From Sinonovacula constricta (Eukaryota > Mollusca > Bivalvia > Cardiida > Solecurtidae): DNA of 64,000 bases. Below are positions 11,280-22,173 of the stretch, in pieces (positions within the stretch are counted from its first letter, which is position 1; every line of letters starts with the position of its first letter). The notes below the pieces were generated by a model that saw only the letters and a program-made list of their open reading frames with translations, searched no databases and was not told the DNA's origin. The stretch lies in contig CM017571.1 of assembly GCA_007844125.1 (NCBI GenBank), forward strand, positions 29,337,978 to 29,401,977. Direction: 5' to 3'. Both the position numbers and the translations under genes were made by a program.

Positions 11280-14200
11280 ATTGACAGTACTTTGATCAAA
11301 CGTCAGCATGCTAGATAATAAACTTCAAGGTTTGTCGTGGGTAACATTGGCAGTACTACGATCAAACGTCGGCGTGCTAGATAACAAACTTGAAGGTGTG
11401 TCGTGGGTAACATTGGCAGTACTATGATCAAACGTCGCCATGCTAGAAAACAAACTTGGAGGTGTGTAGTAGGTAACATTGACAGTACTTTCATCCAACG
11501 TCAGCATGCTAGATCACACAAACTTGAAGGTGTGTCGTGGGTAACATTGACAGTACTTTGATCAAACGTCACCATGCTAGATAACAAACTTGGAGGTGTG
11601 TAGTAGGTAACATTGGCAGTACTTTCATCCAACGTCAGCATGCTAGATAACAAACTTGAAGGTGTGTCGTGGGTAACATTGACAGTACTTTGATCAAACG
11701 TCGTCTTGCTAAATAACAAACTTGGAGGTGTGTAGTAGGTAACATTGACAGTACTTTGATCAAACGTCGGCATGCTAGATAACACACTTGAAGGTGTGTC
11801 GTGGGTAACATTGACAGTACTTGCATCAAACGTCGGCATGCTAGATAACAAACTTGGAGGTGTGTAGTAGGTAACATTGACAGTACTACGATCAAACGTC
11901 GGCATGGTAGATAACACACTTGGAGGTGTGTAGTAGGTAACATTGACAGTACTTGCATCAAACGTCACCATGCTAGATAACAAACTTGAAGGTGTGTAGT
12001 AGGTAACATTGACAGTACTACGATCAAACGTCGGCATGGTAGATAACACACTTGGAGGTGTGTATAGTAGGTAACATTGACAGTACTTTCATCAACCGTC
12101 ACCATGCTAGATAACAAACTTGAAGGTGTGTCGTGGGACACATTGACAGTACTTTGATCAAACGTCACCATGCTAGATAACAAACTTGAAGGGATGTCTT
12201 GGGAAACATTGACAGTACTTTGATCAAACGTCGGCATGCAAGATAACACACTTGAAGGTGTGTCGTGGGAAACATTGACAGTACTACGATCAAACGTCAC
12301 CATGCTAGATAACAAACTTGAAGGTGTGTCGTGGGAAACATTGACAGTACTACGATCAAACGTCACCATGCTAGATAACAAACTTGAAGGTGTGTCGTGG
12401 GAAACATTGACAGTACTACGATCAAACGTCACCATGCTAGATAACAAACTTAAAGGTGTGTCGTGGGAAACATTGGCAGTACTTTGATCAAACGTCACCA
12501 TGCTAGATAACAAACTTGAAGGTGTGTCGTGGGAAACATTGACAGTACTTTGATCAAACGTCGGCATGCTAGATAACAAACTTGAAGGTGTGTCGTGGGT
12601 AACATTGACAGTACTTTGATCAAACGTCACCATGCTAGATAACAAACTTGAAGGTGTGTCGTGGGAAACATTGACAGTACTTTGATCAAACGTCGGCATG
12701 CTAGATAACACACATGAAGGGGTGTCGTGGAAAACATTGACAGTACTTTGATCAAACGTCGGCATGCTAGATAACAAACTTGAAGGTGTGTCGTGGGTAA
12801 CATTGACAGTACTTTGATCAAACGTCGGCATGCTAGATAACAAACTTGGAGGTGTGTCGTGGGTAACATTGACAGTACTTTGATCAAACGTCGGCATGCT
12901 AGATAACAAACTTGAAGGTGTGTCGTGGGTAACATTGACAGTACTTTCATCAAACGTCGCCATGCCAGATAACAAACTTGGAGGTGTGTCGTGGGTAACA
13001 TTGACAGTACTTTGATCAAACGTCACCATGCTAGATAACAAACTTGAAGGGATGTCGTGGGTAACATTGACAGTACTTTGATCAAACGTCACCATGCTAG
13101 ATAACAAACTTGAAGGGATGTCGTGGGAAACATTGACAGTACTTTTATCAAGTCACCATGCTAGATAACAAACTTGAAGGTGTGTCGTGGGAAACATTGA
13201 CAGTACTTTTATCAAACGTCACCATGCTAGATAACAAACTTGAAGGTGTGTCGTGGGAAACATTGACAGTACTTTTATCAAACGTCACCATGCTAGATAA
13301 CAAACTTGAAGGTGTGTCGTGGGTAACATTGACAGTACTTTGATCAAACGTCACCATGCTAGATAACAAACTTGAAGGGATGTCGTGGGAAACATTGACA
13401 GTACTTTTATCAAACGTCACCATGCTAGATAACAAACTTGAAGGTGTGTCGTGGGAAACATTGACAGTACTTTTATCAAACGTCACCATGCTAGATAACA
13501 AACTTGAAGGTGTGTCGTGGGAAACATTGACAGTACTACGATCAAACGTCACCATGCTAGATAATACACTTGAAGGGGTGTCGTGGGAAACATTGACAGT
13601 ACTTTGATCAAACGTCGGCATGCTAGATAACAAACTTGAGGGTGTGTCGTGGGTAACATTGACAGTACTTTCATCAAACGTCACCATGCTAGATAACAAA
13701 CTTGAAGGTGTGTCGTGGGTAACATTGACAATACTTTCATCAAACGTCGGCATGCTAGATAACAAACTTGAAGGTGTGTCGTGGGTAACATTGACAGTAC
13801 TTTCATCAAACGTCACCATGCTAGATAACAAACTTGAAGGTGTGTCGTGGGTAACATTGACAATACTTTCATCCAACGTCAGCATGCTAGATCACACAAA
13901 CTTGAAGGTATGTCGTGGGAAACATTGACAGTACTTTGATCAAACGTCGGCATGCTAGATAACAAACTTGGAAGTGTGTAGTAGGTAACATTGACAGTAC
14001 TTTGATCAAACGTCACCATGCTAGATAACAAACTTGAAGGTGTGTCGTGGGTAACATTGGCAGTACTTTGATCAAACGTCACCATGCTAGATAACAAACT
14101 TGAAGGTGTGTCGTGGGTAACATTGACAGTACTTTCATCAAACGTCGGCATGCTAGATAACAAACTTGAAGGTGTGTAGTAGGTAACATTGACAGTACTA

Positions 14201-16357
14201 CGATCAAACGTCGGCATGCTAGATAACAAACTTGAAGGTGTGTCGTGGGTAACATTGACAGTACTTTCATCAAACGTCGGCATGCTAGATAACAAACTTG
14301 GAGGTGTGTAGTAGGTAACATTGACAGTACTACGATCAAACGTCACCATGCTAGATAACAAACTTGAAGGTGTGTCGTGGGAAACATTGACAGTACTACG
14401 ATCAAACGTCACCATGCTAGATAACAAACTTGAAGGGGTGTAGTAGGTAACATTGACAGTACTACGATCAAACGTCACCATGCTAGATAACAAACTTGAA
14501 GGTGTGTCGTGGGAAACATTGACAGTACTACGATCAAACGTCACCATGCTAGATAACAAACTTGAAGGTGTGTCGTGGGACACATTGACAGTACTTTGAT
14601 CAAACGTCACCATGCTAGATAACAAACTTGAAGGGATGTCTTGGGAAACATTGACAGTACTTTGATCAAACGTCGGCATGCTAGATAACACACTTGAAGG
14701 TGTGTCGTGGGACACATTGACAGTACTTTGATCAAACGTCACCATGCTAGATAACAAACTTGAAGGGATGTCTTGGGAAACATTGACAGTACTTTGATCA
14801 AACGTCGGCATGCTAGATAACACACTTGAAGGTGTGTCGTGGGAAACATTGACAGTACTACGATCAAACGTCACCATGCTAGATAACACACTTGAAGGGG
14901 TGTCGTGGGAAACATTGACAGTACTTTGATCAAACGTCGGCATGCTAGATAACAAACTTAAAGGTGTGTCGTGGGTAACATTGACAGTACTTTGATCAAA
15001 CGTCGGCATGCTAGATAACACACTTGAAGGGGTGTCGTGGGAAACATTGACAGTACTACGATCAAACGTCACCATGCTAGATAACAAACTTGAAGGTGTG
15101 TCGTGGGAAACATTGACAGTACTACGATCAAACGTCACCATGCTAGATAACAAACTTAAAGGTGTGTCGTGGGACACATTGACAGTACTACGATCAAACG
15201 TCACCATGCTAGATAACAAACTTGAAGGTGTGTCGTGGGTAACATTGACAGTACTTTGATCAAACGTCGGCATGCTAGATAACAAACTTGGAAGTGTGTA
15301 GTAGGTAACATTGACAGTACTTTGATCAAACGTCACCATGCTAGATAACACACTTGAAGGGGTGTCGTGGGAAACATTGACAGTACTTTGATCAAACGTC
15401 GGCATGCTAGATAACAAACTTGAAGGTGTGTCGTGGGTAACATTGACAGTACTTTCATCAAACGTCGGCATGCTAGATAACAAACTTGAAGGTATGTCGT
15501 GGGAAACATTGACAGTACTTTGATCAAACGTCGGCATGCTAGATAACAAACTTGGAAGTGTGTAGTAGGTAACATTGACAGTACTTTGATCAAACGTCAC
15601 CATGCTAGATAACAAACTTGAAGGTGTGTCGTGGGTAACATTGGCAGTACTTTGATCAAACGTCACCATGCTAGATTACAAACTTGAAGGTGTGTCGTGG
15701 GTAACATTGACAGTACTTTCATCAAACGTCGGCATGCTAGATAACAAACTTGAAGGTGTGTAGTAGGTAACATTGACAGTACTACGATCAAACGTCGGCA
15801 TGCTAGATAACACACTTGAAGGTGTCGTGGGTGACAAACATTAACAGTACTTTCATCAAACGTCGGCATGCTAGATAACAAACTTGAAGGTGTGTAGTAG
15901 GTAACATTGACAGTACTTTGATCAAACGTCACCATGCTAGATAACAAACTTGAAGGTGTGTAGTAGGTAACATTGACAGTACTTTGATCAAACGTCACCA
16001 TGCTAGATAACAAACTTGAAGGTGTGTAGTAGGTAACATTTACAGTACTTTGATCAAACGTCACCAGGCTAGATAACAAACTTGAAGGTGTGTCGTGGGA
16101 AACATTGGCAGTACTTTGATCAAACGTCACCATGCTAGATAACAAACTTGAAGGTGTGTCGTGGGACACATTGACAGTACTTTGATCAAACGTCGGCATG
16201 CTAGATAACAAACTTGAAGGTGTGTCGTGGGAAACATTGACAGTACTTTGATCAAACGTCGCCATGCTAGATAACAAACTTGAAGGTGTGTCGTGGGTAA
16301 CATTGGCAGTACTACGATCAAACGTCACCATGCTAGATAACAAACTTGAAGGTGTCT
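11280..16357. repeat. 66-bp minisatellite array, about 77 copies (5.1 kb)
   Basis: The unit contains CATGCTAGATAACAAACTTG and ACATTGACAGTACTTTGATC. Period is 66 bp, a multiple of three, so long frames appear on both strands. On the minus strand all main variants stay open: a Gln/Arg/Lys/Glu switch in the TFDxSTVNV block and a THDTP/SHDTP/TYYTP switch. This gives uninterrupted stretches of 596, 380, 245 and 232 codons. A few 2-bp indels (around 11513, 12064, 13150 and 13893) break the frame. Plus-strand frames are stopped by the TTTGATC and GTGTAGTAG variants. There is no start with a signal peptide, no splice evidence and no recognisable domain, so I annotate it as satellite DNA. Identical multi-unit blocks repeat at 1584 bp (24 units). 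Confidence 0.96.
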
Positions 16358-16498
16358 TCATTGAGCATTTATATTATGATGCACTGAAAACAATATATAT
16401 GTAGTTACAGTTCATTTATCCACATCTATGAAGTGATTTAATGTGTTTAATTTCATTTCAGTATGGTTATGCGGATAGTAAATCCCGATACTCGTACA

Positions 16499-16526
16499 TT
16501 ATCCGGTTATCCGATCATCCGGATAA
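16499..16526. promoter_or_regulatory. 8-bp inverted repeat TTATCCGG...CCGGATAA upstream of the novel gene
   Basis: TTATCCGG at 16499-16506 and CCGGATAA at 16519-16526 form perfect arms around a 12-bp spacer that holds a third ATCCG. It lies about 400 bp upstream of the ATG at 16930. The spaced palindrome looks like a dimer-binding site, but no factor can be named. Confidence 0.3.
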
Positions 16527-16845
16527 CAGTTAAAGTCACTTATGGAAACACTGATGTATTGAAAAAGTGACTTCAAGCTATGAAATTAATTTGTCTAAGA
16601 CCACGCCATCCGACATTATACTGCCAGCCAGCAGCATTTTAATTAACATGTTTTAACATACATTGGAAGTTGCACAGGGAATGTTTGTAGGCCTATTGGC
16701 AAGAATCAAATAATATCTTTCTAAAAGTTTTTCGTTAAAATCAAAATCTGATCTGGACCATAACTGAAATATACTCTTGACAGCACGGCGTTGAATTGAA
16801 CTCGCATGACGTGCAAAATATGTTTATGGTACAAACGTTCTAATA

Positions 16846-16853
16846 TGACGTCA
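16846..16853. promoter_or_regulatory. Perfect cAMP response element TGACGTCA
   Basis: The full 8-bp CREB/ATF palindrome TGACGTCA sits 77 bp upstream of the ATG at 16930, and a half-site TGACG lies at 16807-16811. Full CREs close to start sites are typical of CREB-regulated, often TATA-less, promoters. No TATA box is evident. By chance an 8-mer occurs about once per 65 kb, so position next to the only unexplained start codon is the main argument. Confidence 0.4.
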
Positions 16854-16929
16854 CATTACAATTTAAATTTGACCGTTCGATACAACATTAGGGAAGCAGT
16901 TTCTTCATTCCCCAAAAGATTTTGCCAAA

Positions 16930-19849
16930 ATGGGCGCAAATGCAAGTAATTTCTTTCGTATTAAACGCGGTAATAAGTTTGAAAAAATGAAATCAGAAGA
17001 CAGTGAAAAAAAGAAAGGAGAAACTAGAAAACAACAGATCTACGTAAACCCAATCAACAAGCAGAAACCCAGCATCGCTTTTTACGCTCCCCTCAACGAA
17101 TCAATTAATGACCAGAAGTCTAATCAGACTATATCTACAGGCCACCAGTACCATGACTGTCTCTCTACGTCCTTCTCACAGAAAGAAAGGTAAGCTCTCG
17201 TAAATGTTGATTTTATGCGATTAAAATATGATAAATCTATTAAAATTACATGTATATTTAATGTACTCTTACCACTGGCAGGTGCGATTACGTAAGTGTG
17301 TACTCCCCCCCCCCACACACACACACACACGTACCCCCCCGCCCCCCCCCCCCCCCCCCCACACACACACACATGCTAACTTTCCTGGATCATACAACAT
17401 ACACAGTTATAAAACATTCATTTCTATAATGAAATAAAAAGTTAAGATTTGGCCATGCCAGAAGGTTAAATAAGTTTTTGTTGTTGCTGTTGTTTTATGT
17501 GACTCGATCGAGTCTCAGGTACAAGGTGCTGTCTAGAATATCTAACATTGTATTTTTTTTCCATAAAGTTTAAAGTATACTCATTTACTCATCTTCAGCT
17601 ATGACTGCATTACTGCTACAACATTATGCTACTTTTAAAAAATCTTCATAGATCTATATTTATTTATCAACAACAGCAAATGCCTAAATTATCTCACATT
17701 ATGCCACATGTTTAAATGCCTAAATTATCTCACATTATGCCACATGTTTAAATGCCTAAATTATCTCACATTATGCCACATGTTTAAATGCCTAAATTAT
17801 CTCACATTATGCCACATGTTTAAATGCCTAAATTATCTCACATTATGCCACATGTTTAAATGCCTAAATTATATATCATTTTGTCGCATGTTAAAATATA
17901 TTGATAGATTTACCAACCGTAAATGCACAAATCATCTATCATTTTATCGCATGTTTATATCTATTGATAGATTCACCAACCGTAAATGCATAAATTATTT
18001 ATCATTTTGTCGCATGTTAAAATCTATAAAGAGATTCACCAACAACTGTAAATACCTCAACAAGATAGTTTGCCTTCTTCGAGTTTCGATATACTCATAA
18101 ATACATTGATATTTCTTTTTATATTCCTTACTTATTGTTATGGCAGTATCATGGTCTTTAAACACGGGGTATCTTTTACTTCTGGCTAATCCTCACTTTA
18201 AAACTTCATTAATGTTTTTCACTGTCTAAATTGTCTAATATCTGAATCATACTTAATGAGTTTAGACAGATTAATTAGCAATAAATTATATTATATTCAG
18301 CAAATTATATATTAAACTTTCGGGAATTTTAGACACTTTTAAATTGGATAATGTTTTACCATCAATTTTTTATTCGCATAATATGCCCCGTTTCATGTAT
18401 GATTCGTTAATTCTACAATAAAGTGTCCCCTTTAAATAATGTATGGACAGATTCATGAAGCGCCGGAAAAGCCTATATTGTTCACTGTTATATCATAATT
18501 CAAGGCTCTTTATAAAAATTCATCAGCCGCCGAAATACCTATAGCATCTAATATTATTTTCCAATTCAAGGTACTTAAGACAGATTCATCACCCACCAAA
18601 AAGACTTATATTATCAAATATTATATCATATTTCGTGACTCTTTAGACAGATTCATCAGGAGCAATTAACGCATTGTTTCGTTTATTAGGCATTTTTTAT
18701 AGAAAGGTTTATTGTTAGCTATCGTAAAAGTGCAATCAAATGAAATATATCCAATTTGCGAGGAAACAGGCAGATTTATCAACACTGTTAAAGCCTTAAT
18801 CATGTATAGCATGTCCTAATTCAGTTTTATTTCTAGTTTTCATAATTCCAGAATGATGTTTTTCTAAACACCCATGTATTCGTTATTTTTTTTTTTTCAT
18901 TTCATTTCCAACACAGTCTTGTAACTTCCTATATGGTTATGAACTTCATCTATCATATATGGTTGTGTGTTTTAAAGAATATTCTGTCCCATTTCTAAGG
19001 TGTTTAGACAGATTCATTAACATTGCCTTGTAACTTCCTTTATGGCTGTATGTTATTTAGAATATTTTGTCCTATTTATAAGGAGTTTATACAGATTGAT
19101 GGAGGGCGCCCATGACGTAGTGGTAGAGTCGCCGACTTGTAACTGCTTTGATCGCTTAGCCTCTCACCGCCTGGGTTCGAGGCCCGTTCGGGGCGTAGGA
19201 CTTAATGTGGGAAGGTCTTCCAGCTGACCTACGTTGCGCCGGTAGTTCTAACCAGACATCTGTTTGTGGTCTTCTTCAACAAAATAGCTGGACATCGCTA
19301 TAATAAACACAACTGGTCGCTGCGATGTATTTCAAAAACAAAACAAAGCAGATTCATCAACACAGTCATTGAACATCCTATATCATATATGATTGGGTAT
19401 TATATTGAAAATTCTGTCCTATTTATTGGAAGTTTAAACAAATTCATCTACACAGTCTTTGAACATCCTATATCATATATGATTGTGTATTGTATTGAAT
19501 ATTCTGTCCTATTTATAGTTAGACGGATTATATCTAATATTCTGTCCTATTTTCAGGGAGTTTACGCAGATTTATCAATATTGACTTGTACGTTCCGATA
19601 TTTTGTTCATGTTATATCAAATATTTTGCCTGTTTCTCGGGAGTTAAGACAGACTCGTAAAATATCTAAGTGTCGATCCATTTCATTGCCAGGGAGTTTA
19701 TGACGGACGTGTTATCCCTCCAGGATGCATACAGATATAGATCTTACAGACACCACACCACGACACACAGCAACAACAACAAACTGGCTGTCCCTAGACA
19801 AAAGATTGAGCTCTACTCTCGTCGCACAGTTGAGAGCCTACCTCATTGA
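16930..19849 (+). CDS. Candidate two-exon gene: small N-myristoylated basic protein, unknown family
   Basis: I do not recognise this protein. Exon 1 is 16930-17189, with ATG in good context (GCCAAAATGG) and donor AG|GTAAGC. Exon 2 is proposed as 19693-19849, with acceptor TTTCATTGCCAG and TGA at 19847-19849. Phase 2 to phase 2 joins exactly (AG+G = Arg). The predicted product is about 138 residues. It starts MGANAS, matching the N-myristoylation consensus (Gly2, Ser6), followed by a polybasic stretch (RIKRGNK, EKKKGETRK) of the kind that helps membrane binding. The rest is hydrophilic, probably disordered, and ends in a Lys/Arg-rich segment (LAVPRQKIELYSRRTVESLPH spans 21 residues; its core is PRQKIELYSRRTVE). 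No membrane segment is seen. An alternative acceptor at 19723 would give another frame that runs into the GA repeat; I prefer the first because its frame reads as protein and ends cleanly. A CRE lies 77 bp upstream and AATAAA follows at about 20482. Confidence 0.5.
17305..17374. repeat. (C)n and (CA)n microsatellite in the candidate gene's intron
   Basis: Runs of 10 and about 19 C alternate with two (AC)n tracts, with CGTAC between. Homopurine/homopyrimidine and alternating CA tracts can adopt non-B forms. Length is probably polymorphic and assembly here may be unreliable. Confidence 0.95.
17678..18062. repeat. 36-bp tandem repeat (about 5.5 copies) grading into a roughly 60-bp related repeat
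   Basis: AAATGCCTAAATTATCTCAC recurs every 36 bp from 17678 to about 17875. From 17876 to 18062 the same TAAATTAT...CGCATGTT words are embedded in longer, diverged units with TTGATAGATT and CACCAACCGTAAATGC. Because 36 is a multiple of 3 the array reads as an open frame; I see no sign that it is a gene. Confidence 0.9.
18430..19690. repeat. Degenerate roughly 90-bp repeat with splice-acceptor-like motif
   Basis: Units contain AGACAGATTCATCAACA, a CCTATATCATATATG block and ATTCTGTCCTATTT followed by AGG-type GGAGTTTA (18993, 19075, 19428, 19556). Spacing between well-preserved copies is 90 bp (19352 to 19442). A SINE interrupts it at 19092-19345. The GGAGTTTA word that follows a pyrimidine tract and AG in several units also begins the proposed exon 2 of the candidate gene at 19693. 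Confidence 0.7.
19092..19345 (+). mobile_element. tRNA-derived SINE (least degraded copy in the window)
   Basis: The head has an A box (GTAGTGGTAGAGTCGCC) and a good B box (GGGTTCGAGGCCC), the RNA polymerase III promoter layout of tRNAs. A non-tRNA body follows with GTGGGAAGGTCTTCCAGCTG and GTTGCGCCGGTAGTTCTA, then an A/C-rich tail (CAAAAACAAAACAAAG). It is inserted in the 90-bp repeat; CAGATT at about 19084 and again at 19349 is a possible short target-site duplication. It lies in the intron of the candidate two-exon gene. Confidence 0.8.
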
Positions 19850-19872
19850 GAAAGAGAGAGGGGGGCGAGGTG

Positions 19873-19876
<4 letters not shown>

Positions 19877-19930
<54 letters not shown>

Positions 19931-20017
19931 TTTAAAAGAGACGGAATGTGAATGAGAAAAAAAGTGATTGAGCGTGTATGTGTTAAGCTTAGGGAAAGAG
20001 GGAGGAGGAGAAAAAGG

Positions 20018-20048
<31 letters not shown>

Positions 20049-20062
20049 AGAGAGGCTGAAAG
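19877..20062. repeat. (GA)n microsatellite, two tracts
   Basis: A long AG/GA tract at 19877-19927 and a second at about 20017-20045 are joined by purine-rich sequence that continues to about 20170. The tracts start 28 bp after the proposed stop of the candidate gene, so they would lie in its 3' UTR. Apparent Ser/Leu-rich frames on the opposite strand are artefacts of the dinucleotide repeat. Confidence 0.95.
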
Positions 20063-20170
20063 AGAGGCTGAAACTGAGACAGAGGGATACAAAGAGAGAC
20101 AATGTGAGACAGAGAGCGATACTTAGAGTGACTGAGAGAGAGACAGACAGAGACAGGGCGGCAGAGGGAG

Positions 20171-20663
20171 GAGACACACACTGATACAGACCGCTCTTAA
20201 AGGGGAAACTCTATCATGTTAAAGATAGTTAGATGGTAGATTGGTATCTCAAAATGGGAGAGAACAGGTTAGGTAGGGTATAGAGTGAAAGTCATCTCAT
20301 GGAACAAGAGAGAGTATGGGAGAGAACTAGTACAGTTGATTCGCATGTTTAAATACATTTTACTGACAAATGTATTGAAATATGTGTATTGAGAGCAAAA
20401 TGAGTAATTTAACAGTATGCATGGAATATGGAAGTATTGCGTTATATTATTAAATGTGTAGAAACGATAAAAATGTATTGAAATAAAAAAATGTAAAAGA
20501 GTTATGAAATGTTTTGATACTGATTTGATTTGTACTTAATGCATTTTTAATTATAAAAAGTTTTAAGTATATTATTTGCTTACACAACATAAGAGACAGT
20601 TGTGTACATTTGTATATGCTTGTTACAATATAATACTGCATGTTGCCATCAACCCATACTTAC
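20171..20663. other. Intergenic / possible 3' UTR end of the candidate gene
   Basis: AT-rich and without a supported gene. AATAAA at about 20480-20487 is a plausible plus-strand poly(A) signal for the candidate gene ending at 19849. Confidence 0.35.
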
Positions 20664-21945
20664 TTAGTCATCTTATCTGAGTTATTGATGCCTAGACATA
20701 TATAGCTAGATCCTGAGTGAGCGTCACAGTCATCTTATTTGAGTTATTGATGCCTAGACATATATAGCTAGATCCTGAGTGAGCGGCACAGTCATCTTAT
20801 CTGAGTTATTGATGCCTAGACATATATAGCTAGATCCTGAGTGAGCTACACAGTCATTTTATCTGAGTTATTGATGCCTAGACATATATAGCTAGATTCT
20901 GAGTGAGCTCACAGTCATCTTATCAGAGTTATTGATGCCTAGACATATATAGCTAGATCCTGAGTGAGCTACACATAGTCATCTTATCTGAGTTATTGAT
21001 GCCTAGACATATATAGCTAGATCCTGAGTGAGCTACACAGTCATTTTATCTGAGTTATTGATGCCTAGACATATATAGCTAGATCCTGAGTGAGCTACAC
21101 AGTCATTTTATCTGAGTTATTGATGCCTAGACATATATAGCTAGATCCTGTGTGAGCTACACATAGTCATCTTATCTGAGTCATTGACGCCTAGACATAT
21201 ATAGCTAGATCCTGAGTGAGCTACACAGTCATCTTATCTGAGTCATTGATGCCTAGGCATATATAGCTAGATCCTGAGTGAGCTACACATAGCCATCTTA
21301 TCTGAGTTATTGATGCCTAGACATATATAGCTAGATCCTGAGTGAGGTACACAGTAATCTTATCTGAGTCATTGATGCCTAGGCATATATAGCTAGATCC
21401 TGAGTGAGCTACACAGTCATCTTATCTGAGTCATTTATGCCTAGACATATAGCTAGATCCTGAGTGACCTACACAGTCATCTTATCTGAGTTATTGATGC
21501 CTAGACATATATAGCTAGATCCTGAGTGAGCTACACAGTCATCTTATCTGAGTTATTGATGCCTAGACATATATAACTAGATCCTGAGGAGCCACACATA
21601 GTCATCTTATCTGAGTTATTGATGCCTAGACATATAGCTAGATCCTGAGTGAGCTACACAGTCATCTTATCTGAGTTATTGATGCCTAGACATATATAGC
21701 TAGATCCTGAGTGAGCTACACAGTCATCTTATCTGAGTCATGATGCCTAGGCATATATAGCTAGATCCTTAGTGAGCATTATTGATGCCTAGACATATAG
21801 CTAGATCCTGAGTGAGCTACACAGTCATCTTATCTGAGTCATTGATGCCTAGGCATATATAGCTAGATCCTTAGTGAGCTACACATAGTCATCTTATCTG
21901 AGTTATTGATGCCTAGACATGTAGCTAAATCCTGAGTGGGCTTAT
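20664..21945. repeat. 62-bp minisatellite, about 20 copies
   Basis: The unit holds TGATGCCTAGACATATATAG, CTAGATCCTGAGTGAGCTAC and CAGTCATCTTATCTGAG. Spacing is 62 bp (20703 to 20765), with insertions of TA (ACACATAGTC) and small deletions (around 21776 and 21926) in some copies. It lies between the 3' ends of the convergent candidate gene and TTC28. No coding potential. Confidence 0.95.
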
Positions 21946-22173
21946 CTGGATCTACACTATTGTTATTGACTGTTCAGTAGTGTATAATAGGTTAAAGGTT
22001 AAGAACAAATAACAGGTTATAAAAGTGTCTTAAACTTAATTATCTTTTTAGCAGATTTAATAAACAAGGTGAAGATGGGTTTCTTTCAAGTTTACAAAAG
22101 AAATTTTTCTTGTTTTCTTGATGAAATAATGGTAGAAGAACAAAACAACACATGTTTTTAAAGTTTTTTTAAA

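Noticed and set aside
11280..16361. Long minus-strand open frames (596, 380, 245 and 232 codons) as genes
   Set aside because: The 66-bp period is a multiple of three, so frames persist automatically. No start with signal sequence, domain or splice site was found, and 2-bp indels break the frame.
17124..17437. Gly-rich and Pro/Thr/His-rich frames
   Set aside because: Translation of the poly-C and (CA)n tract.
17678..18100. 130-codon plus-strand frame (MFKCLNYLTLCH repeats)
   Set aside because: By-product of a 36-bp minisatellite in a presumed intron.
19092..19200. Functional tRNA gene
   Set aside because: The A and B boxes are present, but the rest does not fold as a tRNA cloverleaf and the sequence continues into a SINE body found elsewhere in the window.
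19838..20181. Ser/Leu-rich minus-strand frames
   Set aside because: Translation of (GA)n microsatellite sequence.
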